Source: Comamonadaceae bacterium (lineage in GTDB: Bacteria > Pseudomonadota > Gammaproteobacteria > Burkholderiales > Burkholderiaceae_C). Taken from it: DNA of 64,000 bases. A program made the translations under genes and the position numbers. Position 1 is the stretch's first letter. The number at the start of each line of letters is the position of its first letter. The DNA lies in NCBI GenBank assembly GCA_947448735.1, contig CANFOS010000010.1, positions 1-64,000 of the forward strand. Direction: 5' to 3'. This document shows, in pieces, positions 36,819 to 45,429 of this stretch. Below the pieces are notes generated by a model. It worked only from the letters and a program-made list of their open reading frames with translations. It ran no database searches and had not been told where the DNA came from.

Positions 36819-37745
36819 ATGTTCCAATTGACCCCAGACAGTTGCCCCACCCTGACCGCCAATCTGACCGTCTTGTACGACGGCGGCTGCCCCCTGTGCC
36901 GCCGCGAAATCGGCGTTTACCAAGGCCTTCAGCCGATCGATGCTGGTCAGACACTGACGTTTTCAGACATCAGCCGGGCGGACTCAGCGCTGCCAGCGGG
37001 CGGCGTGCGCAGCGACTACCTGGCGCGCTTTCATGTGCAGCGCGGTGATGGGCGAGTGCTCAGTGGTGCAGCAGCTTTTGTGGCGCTGTGGGCCACCCTG
37101 CCAGGCTGGCGCTACCTGGCATATGCAGCCCGACTGCCTGGCGCCACACCCCTTCTGGAAATGGTGTATCGCGGCTTTTTGCGCATCAGGCCGCAAATGC
37201 AGGGCATCGCCAGGGCGTTTGAAGCGCCGCGCGTGTCAAAAGCACTGGCTGGCGACTTGCGGTCAGACCAGGCCGGAGAAACCGGTGCGGTGTGGATCTA
37301 CCGCGGCCTGCTGGCCGTCTCAGGCGACGCAGGTGTGCGCGAATTTGCCCAGCGCCATCTGAAAACCGAGCAAGACCACTTGAGCAAAATCAACGCCGTC
37401 TTGCCATGGCCCCAGCGCAGCCGCCTGCTGCCCGGCTGGCGCGTGGCTGGTTTTGCCACCGGCGCCCTGCCTGCGCTGTTTGGCCCACGTGCGGTTTACG
37501 CCACCATCGCGGCGGTTGAAACCTTTGTCGACCAGCACTACCAGCACCAGATCGACAAGCTGCAAAACCAGCCCGAACACGCTGATCTGCTGGGCCTGCT
37601 GCGCCAATGCCAGCAAGACGAATGCGAGCACCGTGACGAAGCCCTGGCAATGCAAACCCAGCCGCCCGGCTGGCCACTGCGCGCCTGGTGCAAGCTGGTC
37701 GGTCGTGGGTCCAGTGCGGCGGTAGAACTGGCGCGGCTTATCTAG
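36819..37745 (+). CDS. Fused DCC (DUF393) thiol oxidoreductase-like and COQ7 diiron domain protein
   Basis: 308 residues from the ATG at 36819. Residues 1-135 are a DCC/DUF393 domain with LYDGGCPLCRREI (C24-x2-C27) and the partner region GAAAFVALW. Residues 150-308 are a COQ7-like ferritin fold with all six diiron ligands visible: E154, E184, H187 (EQDH), E234, and E268/H271 (ECEH context). COQ7 hydroxylates demethoxyubiquinone at C6 of the ring in ubiquinone synthesis. Fusion to a DCC domain suggests a redox or electron-supply role for the N-terminal half. A longer frame from 36684 is not supported. Confidence 0.87.
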   Translation: MFQLTPDSCPTLTANLTVLYDGGCPLCRREIGVYQGLQPIDAGQTLTFSDISRADSALPAGGVRSDYLARFHVQRGDGRVLSGAAAFVALWATLPGWRYLAYAARLPGATPLLEMVYRGFLRIRPQMQGIARAFEAPRVSKALAGDLRSDQAGETGAVWIYRGLLAVSGDAGVREFAQRHLKTEQDHLSKINAVLPWPQRSRLLPGWRVAGFATGALPALFGPRAVYATIAAVETFVDQHYQHQIDKLQNQPEHADLLGLLRQCQQDECEHRDEALAMQTQPPGWPLRAWCKLVGRGSSAAVELARLI

Positions 37746-37756
37746 TCTTTCGAAAC

Positions 37757-37825
37757 GCTATATTTTTAATAGCTGCTCGCCCAATTTTTTATTGGCCTCA
37801 AGCCACTTTTGTATCTGAAAACAGC
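37757..37825 (+). repeat. 65-bp interspersed repeat, copy D (reference copy)
   Basis: GCTATATTTTTAATAGCTGC, TCGCCCAATTTTTTATTGG and CCTCAAGCCACTTTTG, ending TATCTGAAAACAGC. The 5' part is a short inverted repeat (GCTAT-N-ATAGC). It stands in intergenic DNA just after the COQ7 fusion gene, and I use it as the reference for the family. Confidence 0.82.
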
Positions 37826-37940
37826 TACTTTTTTCTGTCAGGCTGTCGCCAGAAGGCACAGGTTTTGGCTTGTGGGCGCCAGGCAAAAGCGTGCCACCTG
37901 AGCGCAATGCAGGGCCCGACTAAATTGACATGACCCGTGC

Positions 37941-38129
37941 TCATTGTTTGAAATCAAGCAACGCGTCTGACAGGAATCCATCGTTGACGAACCGGTCTTG
38001 ACGTTCACAGGGGTCCTCGCGCGTGTAAAGCAGTCCACCTGAAAAGCCGGCGCGCGATTCTCCGGGTCGATTGACGCTGGACCTCAATGCCGGTCCGATT
38101 GCACCAGCTTGTGCAGACTTCGATACCAA
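37941..38129 (-). other. Short open frame, possible gene remnant
   Basis: A 62-codon minus-strand frame ends at 37941. Its C-terminal part (GGLLYTREDPCERQDRFVND, then GFLSDALLDFKQ) looks protein-like, and its 5' part overlaps the end of the hydrolase gene. It could be the tail of a decayed catabolic gene. I cannot assign it to a family. Between copy D and this frame (37826-37940) I see no other feature. Confidence 0.25.
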
Positions 38130-38962
38130 GAGTGCTCTGGGTCACTGAGCCTGGTGTGGGTCTGGAAGTGGTCGCTACCTGTTTCCACGCGGCCAACCGC
38201 AGGTCCGCTTTGCAGTTGAAGCAATGCCAACAAGCGCTGGTTAGAGCGCACCACGCGCTCGCTGTCACGCTCGCCATAACTCAGCAGCATGGGAAGGCGG
38301 TTGCCCGCGGCCCAGCAGAGGGGACTCATGACAGCGTCTTCGACGCCTTTTCGCAAAACCATCGAATAGACGCGCTCTTCAAGCGTTCCCGGCGCGGGTG
38401 CGGGGTGGTGCAGGTCCATGATGCCGCTGATGGGCAGACAGCCGCGAACCGCGTGTTCCGGCAGCCCGGCCTTTCGCCGGTCGCCCTCGCGCAACGCAAC
38501 CAGAGCCGACAGATGTCCCCCAGCCGAATGGCCAGCCAGATAAAGCCGCTCTGGTGCGCCACCCAGGCCCGCAATATCTGCGGTCAGCGCCTTTAACAGC
38601 GCAAGACCATCTTCAAAGGCTGCGGGCAACGGGTTCTCAGGCGCCAGCCGGTAAGACGGCGCAACCAGCACCATGCCCAGACGTGTGATGTATGGTGCCA
38701 TGAACGTTGTGTAGTCGCGATAACCATTGGTCCAGCCGCCACCGTGCCAGAACACCAGCACCGGGGCATTGCGGAAATGGCGTGGGGCGAACACGTTGTA
38801 ACGCTGCAGGCGATGCTCCCCGTATGGCAGATCGCGTGTGGCTACAACGTCGGATGGCAACGGCGCCTGAGCCCATGCCATGACAGTCTGGGCATAGTCT
38901 TGCGCCGCCTGAAAAGGCAAGGGCATCTGGTCGTCGGGGTCAAAGATGGACTTGTCGAGCAT
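38084..38962 (-). CDS. Alpha/beta hydrolase (esterase/kynurenine-formamidase-like)
   Basis: 292 residues. The oxyanion-hole motif HGGGW near residue 73 and the nucleophile elbow GHSAGGH (Ser) near residue 145 mark the hormone-sensitive-lipase/BD-FAE type; the acid is probably in YGERDSERV and the histidine in GSDHFQTH. No signal peptide, so it is cytoplasmic. It is last in a minus-strand cluster with an epimerase, an SDR and a Bug receptor, suggesting it opens an ester or amide intermediate in a catabolic path. Confidence 0.85.
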   Translation of the reverse strand: MLDKSIFDPDDQMPLPFQAAQDYAQTVMAWAQAPLPSDVVATRDLPYGEHRLQRYNVFAPRHFRNAPVLVFWHGGGWTNGYRDYTTFMAPYITRLGMVLVAPSYRLAPENPLPAAFEDGLALLKALTADIAGLGGAPERLYLAGHSAGGHLSALVALREGDRRKAGLPEHAVRGCLPISGIMDLHHPAPAPGTLEERVYSMVLRKGVEDAVMSPLCWAAGNRLPMLLSYGERDSERVVRSNQRLLALLQLQSGPAVGRVETGSDHFQTHTRLSDPEHSWYRSLHKLVQSDRH

Positions 38963-39010
38963 GCGCAGCTGATGAATGTGAATACATGGGCTTCGGGCGA
39001 TCAGGCTGAC

Positions 39011-39988
39011 TCAGCCCAGCAAAGGGGCGAAATAACGCACCGAATCCGTCAGCGAATAACTCGGCGTCCAGGAGAGTTCGCGTGCAGCTGCGGAAATGTC
39101 GGATGCAGCCTCCCGAACATACGCAAACCCGGCAAAGCCGCCGGCCGGTTGCACAGCGAAGGCCACTTCTAGACCCGGGTACAGCTGACTGACCGCGGTC
39201 ACGAACTCGTCGAAACTGGTCAGCGTGCCAAGGCCAATATGGTAGACGCCTTGCGCCGGTGACCGTGCGTCCAACGCCGCCACATTGGCCAGTGCGCAGT
39301 CGCGGGCATCGATGAACTCTTCTCCCCCCTTCCACATGGCGTAGGGGTCGTCCAGAACGGCGGGTTCTTTGCGTCGAGCTGGCCCAAGCAGCGATGAAAG
39401 CACCTTACCTGGCACGGAAGTACCCGGTCCGCTCCAGGCACCTATCACCGCCGCATAACGCAGCACGGCCACACTTGTGCCGTAAAGGTCGCGGTACAGC
39501 AGCGCCAGATGCTCGCCCATCACTTTGGTAGCTGCATAGATCGAGCCAGGCCGATGGGTCAAGGCTCGCAATTCAAAGTCTTCAGGAAAAGCGTTGCCGT
39601 GGAAATCACCGAAAGTCGAGTAGCCCACGGTGGTCGAACTGGCAATCACCACACGCGCCAGCTTCAGTTGCCGGGCCGCCTCCAGCACATGGGCCGTCCC
39701 CATGACATTGACTTGTATGCCTGCCAGAGGATCCTGTCGAATCGCGGTGGACAACAGCGCGGCCGTGTGCACGATCTGGTTGACGCCTTGATCACGAGCC
39801 AGAGTCATCAAGCCCTGAAAGTCCGTCACATCAGCCTGCACGATGGACACCAACGGGTGGTCAATGATGCAAGCAATTGCCGCACGCGCAGGACGCCTGT
39901 CCATCAGGATGGAGCGCATGCCCCTTTCAGCCAGCAGCCGCGCCGTGTGGCAACCAATGATGCCAGCCCCCGTGATCAGTGTTGTCAT
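39011..39988 (-). CDS. NAD-dependent epimerase/dehydratase family protein
   Basis: 325 residues of the extended SDR type. NAD motif TLITGAGIIGCHTAR at the start; the active-site pair is YAATK (Tyr-x3-Lys) with the serine in VVIASSTTVGYS. Such proteins act on nucleotide sugars or related hydroxy-ketone substrates. The gene lies between an SDR and a hydrolase, so a catabolic dehydrogenase is more likely here than envelope sugar synthesis, but this is inference. Confidence 0.87.
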   Translation of the reverse strand: MTTLITGAGIIGCHTARLLAERGMRSILMDRRPARAAIACIIDHPLVSIVQADVTDFQGLMTLARDQGVNQIVHTAALLSTAIRQDPLAGIQVNVMGTAHVLEAARQLKLARVVIASSTTVGYSTFGDFHGNAFPEDFELRALTHRPGSIYAATKVMGEHLALLYRDLYGTSVAVLRYAAVIGAWSGPGTSVPGKVLSSLLGPARRKEPAVLDDPYAMWKGGEEFIDARDCALANVAALDARSPAQGVYHIGLGTLTSFDEFVTAVSQLYPGLEVAFAVQPAGGFAGFAYVREAASDISAAARELSWTPSYSLTDSVRYFAPLLG

Positions 39989-40037
39989 GTTGTTTGGCCC
40001 CTGACGTCCAACGCGAACTGCAGGCGCGGACAGTTAT

Positions 40038-40784
40038 TCAAATGCTCAGGCCGCCCAGCGACTTTCCGCCATCCACGAAGAGAGTCTGGCCGGTGATGAA
40101 ATGGGTCGAGGCAGAAGCCAGGAAGGCGATGGCGTTGGCAATGATGTCTGGCGTGGCTGCCTTGCCCCCGGGCTCCAGTTCCTCCCAGGCAGCAAACATC
40201 TCCGCCGGAGCAGAGCGTGTCATGGGTGTGTCGGTAAAACCCGGCGCAACCGAGTTGACGGCGATCTGTCGACTGCGCAGCTCCATCGCCATCGCGCGTG
40301 TCAGCCCTATCACTGCGGCCTTCGATGCCACATAGTGGGCGAACCGGGTGCCGCCAAGCGCGCCACGGGAAGAAATCGTGACAATGCGCCCGCCTGGCTT
40401 CATACGGCGCGCCGCCTCTTGCGCGGGAATGAAGGTGCCAATCACGTTGACATCCAGCATGGTGCGAAAGGCGTCTTCGGTCAGGTCCAGCAACTGTGCA
40501 TCGTTATAGATGCCGGCGGCGCAGACCATGGCATCCACGCGTGGCTGCGCATCGAGCGCAGCCACAACCGAGGCCCGGTCACAGACGTCCACGACAGCGG
40601 CGGTCACGTCCAGCGCCTTAGCCGTCAACGCTGCAACCGCCTCTTCGAGCCGGCTGGCGTTTCGGTCCATGGCCACCACGCGAAAGCCGTCTGAGGCCAA
40701 ACGGCTGACCGTTGCAAGGCCAATGCCCTGGGCAGCGCCGGTGACGAATGCAACCGGCTTGTCAAAAGAGGTGGGTGTCTGCAT
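40038..40784 (-). CDS. Classical short-chain dehydrogenase/reductase
   Basis: 248 residues. Cofactor motif TGAAQGIG at the N-terminus, NNAG-type position replaced by CAAGIY, catalytic Ser in TISSRGALGG and YVASK. The aspartate at MDRNAS suggests NAD rather than NADP. The C-terminal FVDGGKSLGG is typical of the FabG-like group. It is 31 bases downstream of the Bug receptor gene on the same strand. Confidence 0.92.
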   Translation of the reverse strand: MQTPTSFDKPVAFVTGAAQGIGLATVSRLASDGFRVVAMDRNASRLEEAVAALTAKALDVTAAVVDVCDRASVVAALDAQPRVDAMVCAAGIYNDAQLLDLTEDAFRTMLDVNVIGTFIPAQEAARRMKPGGRIVTISSRGALGGTRFAHYVASKAAVIGLTRAMAMELRSRQIAVNSVAPGFTDTPMTRSAPAEMFAAWEELEPGGKAATPDIIANAIAFLASASTHFITGQTLFVDGGKSLGGLSI

Positions 40785-40814
40785 GAGGATGGGTGCGTTG
40801 CGAGGGATAACGCT

Positions 40815-41801
40815 TCAGTCGGCCTGAATGCCGAACTCCTTGACCACTTTGCCGTAACGCGCGTAATCGCTCGCGACCAGTTTGCCCAGTTTGTCTGGAT
40901 CCCCTCCAACTGGGGACGCCGAAAGCGCGTTCATCTTTGCAGCAACATCGGGCATCTTGAGAATCTCATTGCAATGGGTGTTGAGCAGTTTCACCGCATC
41001 GGCCGGCATTCCCTTGGGACCGAGCAGGGCTTGCCACGCGCCCAGGTCGGAATCCTTGAAGCCTTGCTCAATCAGCGTGGGTACCTTGGGCATGAAGGGT
41101 GAACGCTGCGGGTCGGCAACGGCCAGCACAGCCAGCTTGCCCGTCGCGATGTGTTGCGAAGCTGGACCGAGCGTTCCGTACATCATCGGTACTTGGCCGC
41201 CGATCATGTCCGCAACCGCGGGGACGCTTCCGCGGTAGGGGATCTGTTCGATCTTCACGCCGGCTGACTTGTTGAACAGTTCCGCAAGGATGTGCATGGG
41301 AGATCCGTTGCCGGGACTGGCATACGACTTGATCTTTCCGGATTTCACCGCTGCCACCAGTTCTTTCATGTTGGTCACACCAGAAGCGGTGGTGACAATC
41401 ACGAACAATGACTGGCTGGCCAACTGGATGATGGGCGTGAAGTCATTGACTGCGTCGTAGCGAGAGCCGGTTCCTTCTTTCAGAACGTGCGGCACGATGG
41501 ACAAGGTGTTGGGTGCCAGCAGCAGCGAGTAGCCATCCGGTGCCGCTTTGGCGACATAAGCAGTCCCTATGGTTCCGCCCGCCCCTGTACGGTTGTCTAT
41601 GAGCACCGGAACCCCGAGGCGTTCTGACAGCTTTTGGCCAACGATTCGCGCCAGCACGTCGGTGTCTCCGCCGGCAGGATAGGCCACCGTGATGGTGATC
41701 GGCTTGTTGGGAAAAGCGCCCTGTGCGAAGGCAGGCACTGAGAGGGACGTTGCTGCGCCTGAGCCGGCAAGGGCGAGGAGGTGGCGGCGGGAGAGTGGCA
41801 T
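40815..41801 (-). CDS. Bug/TctC family tripartite tricarboxylate-type solute receptor
   Basis: 328 residues. A signal sequence (SRRHLLALAGSGAATSLSVPAFAQ) with an RR pair, then the family motifs PITITVAYPAGGDTDVLARIV and IDNRTGAGGTIGTAYVAKAAPDGYSLL. Bug proteins bind organic acids or amides in the periplasm. No TctA/TctB membrane genes are present here. It is the first gene of the cluster and diverges from a GntR regulator, so its expression is likely controlled by that regulator. Confidence 0.93.
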   Translation of the reverse strand: MPLSRRHLLALAGSGAATSLSVPAFAQGAFPNKPITITVAYPAGGDTDVLARIVGQKLSERLGVPVLIDNRTGAGGTIGTAYVAKAAPDGYSLLLAPNTLSIVPHVLKEGTGSRYDAVNDFTPIIQLASQSLFVIVTTASGVTNMKELVAAVKSGKIKSYASPGNGSPMHILAELFNKSAGVKIEQIPYRGSVPAVADMIGGQVPMMYGTLGPASQHIATGKLAVLAVADPQRSPFMPKVPTLIEQGFKDSDLGAWQALLGPKGMPADAVKLLNTHCNEILKMPDVAAKMNALSASPVGGDPDKLGKLVASDYARYGKVVKEFGIQAD

Positions 41802-41877
41802 GAAGTGCTCCTGGGTGGTCTCAAACGTGGGTGGGGATGGAGAAGACAGTTCAATGTATTCAAATTAATTTCTTACG

Positions 41878-41906
41878 TCAACATAAATTTTGTCCTTTGA
41901 TACAAT
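41878..41906 (+). promoter_or_regulatory. Candidate promoter of the GntR regulator gene
   Basis: -35 TCAACA and -10 TACAAT separated by 17 bases, 15 bases before the ATG at 41921. The AT-rich stretch between the divergent starts is the only place for an operator of the regulator. Confidence 0.45.
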
Positions 41907-41920
41907 TTATTGATCCCATC

Positions 41921-42700
41921 ATGAATCATCTCGCCATGACAAAGTCCGCCGGACCTACTGCCGCCAATGAGCTGTTGGTGGAAGCTCAGGATCCCACCGG
42001 TACGCCTGTCGACAAGACACTGGCTGAACGGGCGTTTCGGCTGTTGCGCGATGACATCCTCAACGGGAGCTTGGCGCCCGAGACACGATTGCGCGTGAAC
42101 CTGCTGCAAAAGCGTTATGGGATCGGCTTGAGCCCGCTGCGCGAGGCCTTGCTGCTTCTGCTCAGCGAAGGTCTGTTGGTGGCCGAGGGCCAGCGCGGCT
42201 TTATGGTGGCGCCGGTTTCGTTCGCCGAGTTGCAGGATCTGACGCGCGCGCGAACCGCCCTTGACATTGCCGCACTGACGCAAGCCATGGCGTTTGGCGG
42301 TGCAGACTGGGAGGCACGGGTCGTTTCGGCCAATCACCTTTTGTCGCGTACACCCTTACCCCTGGATGCCAGCGACGTACAGGCTGCCAAGCTTTGGGAG
42401 CAGAGACACCGGGCTTTCCATGTGGCATTGATTTCCGGGTGTGGCTCAAACTGGCTGATGCGTCTGCATGGCCAGTTGGCCGATCATTCGGAGCGTTACC
42501 GCACGATTCGAATCCTGCATCACCGAGAAAAAGCGTCTCAGGTGCGCGATGTGGTGGCCGAACATGCCGCGATCACCGACGCGGTGCTGCGCCGTGACCT
42601 GGTTTTGGCCACGGCGTTGGTGACGGGGCACATCGCGGCCACGGCCGTTGCGATGGGAAACTTTTTCGACACAAAGCCGCGCGAGCGACACACGACCTGA
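41921..42700 (+). CDS. GntR family (FadR/FCD subgroup) transcriptional regulator
   Basis: 259 residues from the ATG at 41921 (or 41936). The winged helix holds AFRLLRDDILNGSLAPETRL and YGIGLSPLREALLLLLSEG, followed by an all-helical FCD effector domain with LTRARTALDIAAL and the metal-binding histidines in HRAFHVALI and HAAITDAVL. Regulators of this group usually repress the adjacent catabolic operon and respond to its substrate. It diverges from the Bug-SDR-epimerase-hydrolase cluster. Confidence 0.9.
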   Translation: MNHLAMTKSAGPTAANELLVEAQDPTGTPVDKTLAERAFRLLRDDILNGSLAPETRLRVNLLQKRYGIGLSPLREALLLLLSEGLLVAEGQRGFMVAPVSFAELQDLTRARTALDIAALTQAMAFGGADWEARVVSANHLLSRTPLPLDASDVQAAKLWEQRHRAFHVALISGCGSNWLMRLHGQLADHSERYRTIRILHHREKASQVRDVVAEHAAITDAVLRRDLVLATALVTGHIAATAVAMGNFFDTKPRERHTT

Positions 42701-43011
42701 TCGAACGCTTGCCCACGTTTGTTTTGCACTGGCATGACAAGAAGATGGCCAGCAACATGGGTCTGTATTCAAGCGTCCAGAGCACTCACGCAGTGCGCCG
42801 CACCAAGCCTTGCCTGATCTGTCGACCTGCAAAACGGCTCGACGCCATCCAGCTGATTGAAGGCTGCGCGAAGTTGCAGGCCGCGGCGCGGCATCTTGGG
42901 ATGGGTGATTCGCCGACCCTGGACATCGAACACTTCCCACAGAGCTGGCTCGCTGGCGCACCATACATTGATCGTGGGACGCAATCTTGCTCTCTCACCA
43001 AGGACATTCAG
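42701..43011. other. Intergenic stretch without a recognisable gene
   Basis: Between the regulator and the dehydrogenase. It is open in the dehydrogenase frame, but the encoded residues do not resemble the family and the good start is at 43012. No repeat, RNA or terminator was seen. Confidence 0.5.
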
Positions 43012-44109
43012 ATGATTAAAGCGCGCGGTTATGCGACAAAACACTCTTTCAGCGGACTGAAGCCTTTCGACTTCGAACGGGAAGAAGCCGGAGCGAAGGA
43101 AGTTGAAATCGAAGTGCTTTTTTGCGGGGTATGCCACTCTGACATTCACCAGGCAAGAAATGAATGGCACAACACGGTCTATCCCAGCGTACCCGGCCAT
43201 GAAGTGGTCGGTCGTGTGACAAAAGTCGGGCAAGCGGTGTCGCTTCATCACGTGGGCGACCTGGTTGGCGTCGGCTGCATGATTGACAGTTGTCGGCAGT
43301 GCCAACCCTGCAAAAGCGGTGAAGAAAACTACTGTGAGGGGCCCAACAGCTGGCTGGCAACCTACAACGGTCCCATGGTGCCTGCAAGTATGGCACCCGA
43401 AGGGGTCAACAGCTACGGCCGCAGCAATACCTTCGGCGGTTATTCCAATGTGCTGGTTGTGAAAGAAGACTTTGTACTCAAGATTCCCAAGGCCCTGAAG
43501 CCCGAGGTGGCTGCGCCGATTCTTTGCGCCGGCGTCACGACTTATTCTGCAATGAAGCAATTCAAAGTGACAGCCGGCCAAAAAGTAGGCATTGTCGGTT
43601 TCGGCGGATTGGGCAACATGGCAGCCAAGATCGCCAAGGCGCTTGGTGCAGAAGTCATCGTCTTTACAAGCACCCCAGAAAAAGTCGAGGAAGCTAAAAA
43701 ACTGGGGTTTCATGCGGTCGTTGAAAACGACAAAGAGGCGTTAAAAAAACTCAAGTCCAGCTTCGACTTCATCCTCTCAACCGTCCCGCAAAAGCATGAC
43801 ATCAACCCCTTTATTCTTTTGCTAAAACGTGACTGCACGATTGTGGTGTGCGGCGCCTTAGAGCCTATGGCATCTGTGAACAACATGGAACTGGCCGCCC
43901 ACCGCAAGCGTGTGACGGGCTCACTCATTGGAAGCATTGCCGATACGCAGGAAATTTTGGACTTTTGTGCAAAGCATGCGATCGGCCCGGATGTGGAGCT
44001 CATCAACATTGAGGACATCAACAGTGCCTACGACAAAATCGAAAGCGGCGACGTACGGTTTCGGTATGTCATCGATATGTCCTCGATCAACAAGGGTTCG
44101 TCACACTGA
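43012..44109 (+). CDS. Zinc-dependent NAD(P) alcohol dehydrogenase (YahK/cinnamyl alcohol type)
   Basis: 365 residues from the ATG at 43012, with AAGGA eight bases upstream. Catalytic zinc ligands in FCGVCHSDIHQ and GHEVVGRV; the structural zinc site CRQCQPCKSGEENYC keeps all four cysteines. The cofactor motif is VGIVGFGGLGNMAAK. The family reduces a range of aldehydes, usually with NADPH. The codon use is visibly more A/T-rich than its neighbours, which may indicate separate acquisition. Confidence 0.92.
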   Translation: MIKARGYATKHSFSGLKPFDFEREEAGAKEVEIEVLFCGVCHSDIHQARNEWHNTVYPSVPGHEVVGRVTKVGQAVSLHHVGDLVGVGCMIDSCRQCQPCKSGEENYCEGPNSWLATYNGPMVPASMAPEGVNSYGRSNTFGGYSNVLVVKEDFVLKIPKALKPEVAAPILCAGVTTYSAMKQFKVTAGQKVGIVGFGGLGNMAAKIAKALGAEVIVFTSTPEKVEEAKKLGFHAVVENDKEALKKLKSSFDFILSTVPQKHDINPFILLLKRDCTIVVCGALEPMASVNNMELAAHRKRVTGSLIGSIADTQEILDFCAKHAIGPDVELINIEDINSAYDKIESGDVRFRYVIDMSSINKGSSH

Positions 44110-44184
44110 CATTTTTTGCCGAGCCGTGGCGTGACAGGCAAAAACCAAGGCGGGTCGAAGCTGCTCAGCGCAAACTTGATCGGC

Positions 44185-45081
44185 TCAGGCTTTATCTCCC
44201 GCCATCCGCGCCAGCACTTCGGCCGTGGCGGCGGTGTCTGCCTGGCCAAGCCCCAAAGCCATCGCGGCCGTGTAAATAGAGTGGCAGGTGTCCAGCAGCG
44301 GGGTGGGGCAATGCACCGAACGCGCCATTTCGCTGATGATCTGCATGTCTTTTTGCCACAGCAGAATCTTCATGCTGGCAGGCTCATAGTTGCGCTCAAT
44401 CATCATCGGCATGCGCAGCCGCATCGCACCCGTGCCGATGTAGGGGCTGTGGCCCATCTGCGCCAGCGCCACGGCTGGATCCAGCTTCATGCGGCGACAC
44501 AAGGTCACCATCTCGGCATAAGCCACGTTGTAAATGGCCACGAGGTGGTTGGCAGCAAGTTTGAGCTTCGTGCCCGCACCCAGCGCGCCCACGCGTGGGG
44601 CTTGCAGTGTGAACGCTTGCGCCAGCGCCGCTGCCTCGCGGCAAGCACTTGGCGAGCCGCTCAGGTAAATGATCCAGTTTTGCTGTGGTGCGGGCACGGC
44701 CGTTCCGCTGATAGGCGCATCGACCATCTGTCGCCCCTGCTTGCGCAACGCCGCTGCCGCTGCGAGCTTGTCGGCCAACGGCAAGGTGCTGGTCTCGATC
44801 ACGATCTGCCCTGCCTTGGGGCGACCCGCCTGCTGCAGATCAGCTACGACATCATGCAGCGCAGCGGCGCTTGGCAGGGAGCAGATCAGCGTATCGGCCT
44901 GCTTGGCCACCTCCGTGCCAGAGGCTAGAACCCGCCCCCCACTGCGGCGCAGTCGCGCGCGAGCCGCAGGCATTGGGTCATAACCCACAACCTCATGCCC
45001 CGCTGCTACCAAAGCGCGAGCAATGATGCTGCCCATGATGCCCAAGCCGATGATGCCGACGCGTTTGGTGTGTTGCTTCAT
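44185..45081 (-). CDS. 3-hydroxyisobutyrate dehydrogenase family oxidoreductase
   Basis: 298 residues. The N-terminal Rossmann motif VGIIGLGIMGSIIARAL, the substrate-binding DAPISGTAVPAPQQ, and the catalytic lysine region GAGTKLKLAANHLVAIYN are clear. The family oxidises beta-hydroxyacids such as 3-hydroxyisobutyrate or tartronate semialdehyde relatives. It is convergent with the alcohol dehydrogenase and has no same-strand partner in close contact. Confidence 0.9.
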   Translation of the reverse strand: MKQHTKRVGIIGLGIMGSIIARALVAAGHEVVGYDPMPAARARLRRSGGRVLASGTEVAKQADTLICSLPSAAALHDVVADLQQAGRPKAGQIVIETSTLPLADKLAAAAALRKQGRQMVDAPISGTAVPAPQQNWIIYLSGSPSACREAAALAQAFTLQAPRVGALGAGTKLKLAANHLVAIYNVAYAEMVTLCRRMKLDPAVALAQMGHSPYIGTGAMRLRMPMMIERNYEPASMKILLWQKDMQIISEMARSVHCPTPLLDTCHSIYTAAMALGLGQADTAATAEVLARMAGDKA

Positions 45082-45180
45082 AAGAAGGCTGGCCGTTTGC
45101 AGGAAACCGCCAAGAGCTTTAAATCTGTTTTATACCCCAGCCATACCAAGGCCAAAGCAAGATAAACAATTGGAATCTGA

Positions 45181-45210
45181 CCCAATTTTTCTCAATTTTT
45201 CTCAATTTTT
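45181..45210. repeat. Three tandem 10-bp units
   Basis: CCCAATTTTT followed by two exact CTCAATTTTT units. It is too short and regular for CRISPR and is probably slippage-derived. Confidence 0.8.
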
Positions 45211-45270
45211 CCTGTCGTTTCGACTTGCAGACCAATGAATACAAAGGCAAGCAGATCCTGAATTGATAGC
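45211..45270 (-). repeat. 65-bp interspersed repeat, copy E
   Basis: On the minus strand GCTATCAATTCAGGATCTGC then TTGCC, ATTCATTGGTCTGCAAG. It aligns with the reference copy at 37757 and is closest to copy A at 8452 in its 5' part. Confidence 0.7.
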
Positions 45271-45429
45271 GACTGGGCATTAACTGGAATCTGACCGCCA
45301 TTTTTTGCCCCTCGTTTCTAGGGCGGCAATTACTTTCAAAATCGTAGCAAACGCAGGATTGACTGAGGGCCACAGGGTGTCATACGAACTTTCGCTTGAT
45401 AAGTTTGCGCACGCACGGTCCGCTTTAAT

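Larger units (their letters stand above)
45171..45296. repeat. Pair of 12-bp direct repeats flanking composite intergenic DNA
   Basis: TGGAATCTGACC occurs at 45171-45182 and again at 45285-45296. Between them are a decanucleotide tandem and a copy of the 65-bp repeat. The 348-base interval 45082-45429 holds no gene I can support. Confidence 0.65.

Noticed and set aside
42769-43713. 314-codon open frame on the minus strand opposite the alcohol dehydrogenase
   Set aside because: It has no recognisable motif, no ribosome site, and lies antisense to a clearly real enzyme.
45181-45210. Tandem 10-bp units as a possible CRISPR or iteron array
   Set aside because: The units are adjacent with no spacers, there are only three, and no cas or rep genes are present.
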